A stretch of 64,000 bases of DNA from Craterostigma plantagineum (lineage: Eukaryota; Streptophyta; Magnoliopsida; Lamiales; Linderniaceae). The notes below the pieces were generated by a model. It was not told where the DNA came from and searched no databases. It saw nothing but the letters and a program-made list of their open reading frames with translations. The DNA lies in assembly GCA_027422505.1 (NCBI GenBank), contig JAPQWV010000493.1, positions 310,001 through 374,000 of the forward strand, given 5' to 3'. Positions 59,781 through 64,000 of this stretch are shown here, piece by piece (the first letter of the stretch is position 1; each line of letters begins with the position of its first letter). A program made the position numbers and the translations under genes.

Positions 59781-61698
59781 TTACAAGCAAGCCTCGAAAG
59801 TATCAGAGGCAGAAGCATCTTGGTCGAGCATACGAACCACCTTGGCAACACCTTGGGCAAGTTCCTTGTTAATGGCAGCGTCGGGCATATCGAACGTTCT
59901 CCTCCTAATGGACAGAGACTTCCCTTGAGGCTGAGGATCAACCACATCGAGCATTGCTTCTAACTCATCAACCATCGATTTCTTGGCAGATCGAACCATC
60001 AAATCAGCGCCCTGAGAAAGGTTCATTCACGATTTGGTTTGGTTTGGGGGGCAGAGACGAAACAACAAAAGATTTTGGAAAGAAAGAAGAGAGTAGGAAA
60101 GCTGACGTACCTCAATAGCATCGACGGTGAGCAGCAAAACGATGATCTTATCAGAGAACCTCTGCCGTTCTTCTGCGTCGCGGGTGAGGCGGCGACGGTA
60201 GGTGAAGTTGTTGAAGAGGGCCCTTATCTCCTTCAACTTGCTCTTTGCGATGGCGAGCTCACGAAGGGCGCGAAGGGCCTGGGACCTTCTGATAAGGTAA
60301 GCTCGGAAGCTCTTTTGAATCAGAGCAGCTGCATCGAATGGAGACAGTTCTTTTCCCTTACCCTTTCTCTTGTTCGCTCTCTTAGTGAAGGCCTGTAGAG
60401 TGGTGCGTGTTGGTATTTAATTAGAGACATATCAGTTTCAGTAAAGGTGGCTTCGTCTCTCCAAGAGATCAGTAGAGAACTTCAATGCCGTTCTAAATAG
60501 GCCATGAAGGCACCTCAAGAATGTAGTGCATTTGCTTGCCTCATGAATCACAGAGCTAATGTTGACAATAGTCACAATACTAGGTACACTTGGTACCTTA
60601 AATCATTTGCTTAGACATGGCTACCTAAGGAATACAGAGGAAAAAACAATCTTCATACAATGTACTAAGCACATATTTATACAAGCATCTAACCAAATTA
60701 CTCACATTCCCTTATTAATTTTTCAATGACACCTCAAGTTCTACATATGGACAAATATTTGCATTACACTAAGCAACATTATCCAAAAATGAGGATTTGG
60801 GAAAAGAATCAAGCAAGCAGTAATGACTATTACTGAACTAAACCAAACATCACTTACCGAAGATAAGACCTTTAACTCAACTTTAACACCAAGCCAAACA
60901 GTAATCAAGGAAACAGCAGTAGCTTTCGGTGAACTATTCAACCATCTACTAACCAAAGACAGGACCTTTAACTCACCTTTAGATCTGTAACACCAACTCG
61001 CGGAGTAACACAATAAACGAAAAAAAAAGGGGAGATCTATCACCAACCTGCCTGAGAACAAGAGCCCCATGATCAGCAGAAGGCTCCTCGATCTCCACAA
61101 TGTGAGCAGTTGCCTTCTCTTTCTTTTCCTTCGCAACCTTCTCCTTCTTCTTCTCTTTCTTCTTCTTCTCTCCTCCACTAGAGAACTCGACGGTGTACTT
61201 CCTCTCCAACGGATCCTCGCCCTTCCTCTTGATCTCAGCCGTCCATTTATAGCTACCCTTCTTATTCTTCTTCTTGTCACCACCACCCTCGATCTCAGCA
61301 ACCAGCTTGTACCTCCTCTCCCTCTCCGGCGTCCTAACCTCCGCCGTCCACTTGTACGTCCTATCGCTCTTGCTCCTCACCTCTTCCTCATGCCGCAGCA
61401 AACGGTCGAAACCCAACTCCAAAGCAGAGACGCGGTCGCTGAGAGTGTGGAGAAACGGGTCGAACAACCCAGCGCGGCGGGTGACCCGACGGGTCGTCGA
61501 GCTGAAGAACGGTGTGTGGTGGATCTGAAGAAGGTCAGTGATTGCGTCGAATTCGGAAAAGGACGGCGGCGGGGTTAGACCCAAGAGTACGTCGAGGTGG
61601 TCTGCTGAGGGGAGACACGGCGGGGATAATAGACTTGGGGGTTCGGAGAAGGACGGCGTGCGCTCGATGATTTCGTACCTTCGGAATGTGGAGCTCAT
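59781..61698 (-). CDS. BAG7: BAG family co-chaperone regulator 7 (BAG7-like)
   Basis: BAG-domain partner of Hsp70/BiP; Arabidopsis BAG7 is ER-associated and supports the unfolded protein response. Three exons: from 61698 (MSSTFRRYEIIERTPSFSEP) to about 61048, then about 60392-60110, then about 60014-59781. Order: N-terminal disordered head, three KWTAEI-like repeats (YKWTAEVRTPERERR, YKLVAEIEGGG, YKWTAEIKRKGEDPLERKYTVEF), a Lys-rich stretch with many KKEK words that could act as a nuclear signal, DHGALVLRQ, an IQ calmodulin-binding motif (AALIQKSFRAYLIRRSQALRALR) and the BAG helix bundle (ELAIAKSKLKEIRALFNNFTYRRRLTRDAEERQRFSDKIIVLLLTVDAIEGADLMVRSAKKSMVDELEAMLDVVDPQ). Matches Arabidopsis At5g62390. 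The frame shifts little and all motifs are intact. Confidence 0.93.
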
Positions 61699-62647
61699 GG
61701 TTCTCGCCGATTTGGTGAAGAGTGTGGAAAATGTGACCGATTGCGACACAGAATTTTGGATAAAGCGAATGAGGAGATGTGGTTTTCTTGTTACGAGTCA
61801 AAATCTGAGGGGGTAAATATGGTATTTCGAGGGATTTCTTGGGCCACGTGAGTGTATTATGTTGTTGGACGAAAATGGGCTTGGCATTATTTAATGAACG
61901 TTAGACTTAAAAGTAGGAATAGGATGAAGACAAGGAAGAAAGGTCCTTTAGACACGTTCATACGTTATTAAATGAAAACATCTAAATCGCATTGGGGGCA
62001 TAATGGGAATTACGCTAGAGATCATCGCCGCGTATGTAATGAAAAAAGGTGCAATTCTCGTTCAGGCTCCTTCAGAAAAAAAAAAAAATTAGTTTTAAGT
62101 ACCCGTTGTTCGGTAACACTTCATTATTCTGAAATAAAACTTCATTGCTCTGAAATAACACAAAACGATAGTCCGATAACAGTTCATATTTTAGGTCCTT
62201 ATCTCTAAATTTTAGGTCCTTTAAACTATTATTTTTTCGAAAAGGATCATAAAAATATTTTAAAATATTTTTTTGAGCATGAAACTTAATATACCCTAAA
62301 AAAATTCTTGGGACAAGAAGAGATGGGGTCCGACATATACTCTGCAATTTGAAATAAGTGAACATGTGGGTCTCAACTTTCATGGCTCTGCAACAATTGC
62401 AAGGATTCTTTAATCAAATAAAGATTAATAAAGAAACTCTTTTTGACAAAGCAACTGCTTTACGATTTGAAAAGGAAGATTTATTGAGTAGATTTCGATC
62501 TGATCCGATCACACAATCACATGGCTGCCTTATGGAGTGGTTTGTCTTGTATGGTATCGAGTATCGACGATCTAAACGTCGTCGAACAAACAAAAATAAA
62601 ACTAATATAAAAACGAACGTAATGAAGATTTATGATCTACTACTATA
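61699..62647. other. Intergenic region between BAG7-like and the next gene, with repeat remnant
   Basis: Upstream region of the BAG7-like gene. The stretch 62090-62240 is related to the foldback repeat at 58605-59210 in inverted orientation (TAACACTTCATT..TTCTG, then GGTCCTTATCTCTAAATTTT and CCTTTAAACTAT). No gene is seen. Confidence 0.45.
62090..62250. repeat. Second copy of the 58.6-59.2 kb dispersed repeat
   Basis: Shares several words with the right half of the 58605-59210 repeat after reverse complementation, in the same order, with insertions or deletions between them. The similarity is by eye only. Confidence 0.45.
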
Positions 62648-63208
62648 CTAAGTAGGACGAGGAACGAGGGAGAAGAGACGATCACCGCCATCATCGTTAC
62701 AATGAAGAAACAACTTCAAGACGAAGACAGCACCCACAATAAACCCACAACCAAACGCTCCCAAATATCTCCCCATTACCATTCTGTCCTTAATGGGGCC
62801 CGCCCCCGCCACCGCCGCCTTTTTCTTCTCCGACGTTATTAATCTCCGAGGGTAACTTACGTCGTCATTATTACATTCTTCCAATCCGTAGAGAAGAGTT
62901 TGCGTGCAGTCCGAGCATATCGATTGGCTGTCATCGTCCCAATTGGATGCGTTTTTCCTACTTTGGTCCCATCGGGCGAAAGATGTCTTGAGTGCGTTGA
63001 TCTTTCGGCCCATTTCTAACATGTGATCGGCGTTGTCGGGCTGAGAAGAGTTTGATTCCAAGGCGTGGAGATTCTCGAGAAATTCGAACCGCTTGAAGAC
63101 GTCGTCGAAGGATATCTCAAAAGGCGGATGTTTAAGTGGGACACGAAAGAGATCGTCGAGTTCTCGTTCGAGTTCTTCGAGCTTCTTCTGCAACACAATG
63201 GACGACAT
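62648..63208 (-). CDS. Uncharacterised coiled-coil protein with C-terminal membrane anchor
   Basis: Single-exon protein of 186 residues starting MSSIVLQKKLEELERELDDLFRVPLKHPPFEISFDDVFKRFEFLENLHA. The first 35 residues are predicted helix or coiled coil (heptad-like leucines), followed by a charged middle with a CSDCTQTLLYGLEE motif. A C-terminal hydrophobic segment (RYLGAFGCGFIVGAVFVLKLFLHCN, about residues 145-170) resembles a tail anchor. I do not recognise the family with confidence; plant DUF7610-type proteins share this layout, but this is not proven. Codon use and a TATA-less promoter with GGCCGGG words upstream (63395-63410) support a real gene. Confidence 0.7.
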   Translation of the reverse strand: MSSIVLQKKLEELERELDDLFRVPLKHPPFEISFDDVFKRFEFLENLHALESNSSQPDNADHMLEMGRKINALKTSFARWDQSRKNASNWDDDSQSICSDCTQTLLYGLEECNNDDVSYPRRLITSEKKKAAVAGAGPIKDRMVMGRYLGAFGCGFIVGAVFVLKLFLHCNDDGGDRLFSLVPRPT

Positions 63209-63561
63209 TTCTTTTCCTTTTTGGTGTTTCTTCCTCCCTTCTGCATTTTATTTCTCCTGAATTTTGAAGTGGCTTCTATTTGAGAGTGAACTGTCGCGAC
63301 GGTTGTATGAATGATCGTTCTTTTTGGCGGTTGATTGCTTCTTTCAATCAAAGTCTTAAAATGTCTTTTCTTGGGCGTATAACCGTCAATGAATGGGCCG
63401 GGCCGCCTTTATCTGGTCAAGAAATAAACAAAAACAAAAAAAACAAAAAACAGAAACATTGCTATTTTATTACAACAATGCAATGCAATTGATGTGTTTC
63501 TAATAAATACAATTTATTAAGAGTTCTCCATCAAGTATAAAAAAAGACCTCATATAAACCA

Positions 63562-64000
63562 TCACATTTGCATCAAAAGATTATTCACAGTAACAGTTGC
63601 AGAGTTGGTCAGTTGCAAGTCCTGCAAAAGAATCATGTAATAAGAAAAGGGGAACACCATGTCTGAAGAGAGGTTTCATTTCACAATCTATTGGTTTGCT
63701 AGATAAGTTCGTCGAGACAAGCTATAGCATCTTGTGGGGATCGTTATTATATTCTACGGTAGAAACAATCCAAGCACATCGTAAAGTAGAGAGAATTTTA
63801 CCTGGAAGATGATATAATCGGGTATGTGAGGTAGTACTTCTCTAACAGTCTCAGCCATGGCCATGATGCTTGACAAGTTGTCGTTAGGACTCTGTGATAA
63901 CGACCTAATACTCACACTGGCCGCCGAACCACTCTCACTGCCGAGTGGTGGCGGTGGCCTTGATGATGTACTGGCCTGAGTCGATGGGCTCGCAGGGAAG
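63562..64000 (-). CDS. RIN3: RIN2/RIN3-type E3 ubiquitin ligase, CUE-domain C-terminus (partial)
   Basis: The 3' end of a minus-strand gene continuing beyond the right edge. Two exons are visible: 64000..63802 and 63621..63562 (stop 63564..63562), with an intron GTAAAATT..TTTTGCAG between them. The reading gives a Ser/Pro-rich stretch (FPASPSTQASTSSRPPPPLGSESGSAASVSI), then IMAMAETVREVLPHIPDYIIFQ|DLQLTNSATVTVNNLLMQM. MAETVREVLPHIPDYIIFQDLQ with the terminal TNSATVTVNNLL is the ubiquitin-binding CUE domain of RIN2/RIN3 (AMFR/gp78 relatives), membrane RING E3 ligases that interact with RPM1. The RING and membrane helices lie outside. RIN3 (At5g51450) is beside TPPA (At5g51460) in Arabidopsis, as here. 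Confidence 0.8.

Overview
The window is nuclear DNA of a flowering plant, almost certainly a eudicot. Genes have short AT-rich introns with GT..AG ends, intergenic DNA is AT-rich, and the gene families are land-plant specific. I cannot name the species; protein similarity remembered from asterids (Lamiales-like) is only a hint. I find 20 protein-coding genes, two of them cut by the window ends, spaced about 1-5 kb apart with little repeat load. The main exception is one large repeat-rich transposon.

Left part (1-17 kb): a carboxylesterase (CXE, -, runs off the left end), an AP2/ERF factor of the RAP2-11/ERN type (+), a subtilase of the SBT1.3 type (-), an alpha-L-fucosidase (FUC1-like, +) and an ERECTA-family receptor kinase (ERL, +, about 27 exons). 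A foldback MITE-like element and a tRNA-derived SINE with a clear target duplication lie between genes.

Middle (17-44 kb): U2AF65 splicing factor (-), plastid ClpT1 (-) divergent from MAP65-3 (+), a DUF761-like small protein (-), a hAT-transposase-derived host gene (+) whose reading frame has no visible ATG, two DUF1442 paralogues (+) separated by a 4.07-kb Mutator-like element made almost wholly of tandem repeats, a CML13/14-type calcium sensor (+), and pICln (+).

Right part (44-64 kb): EXORDIUM-like 3 (+), UMP-CMP kinase (+), a PMEI-PME pectin methylesterase (+) with a Helitron-like insertion in its intron, trehalose-6-phosphate phosphatase (-), BAG7-like co-chaperone (-), an uncharacterised coiled-coil/tail-anchor protein (-), and the 3' end of a RIN2/RIN3-type E3 ligase (-).

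The genes are unrelated nuclear loci, not an operon. Shared themes are cell-wall and apoplast enzymes (SBT, FUC1, EXL3, PME) and cell division or growth signalling (ERL, MAP65-3, TPP). From memory, gene order mixes Arabidopsis At5g51450-51750, At5g62230-62390, At4g25230-25370 and At1g12310-12380/At1g62820-62870, as expected for an ancestral segment that was duplicated and fractionated in Arabidopsis. The most unusual object is the 4-kb element at 33998-38070, with long terminal inverted repeats, a 9-bp target duplication, three tandem repeat blocks and a pervasive GTAAC word.
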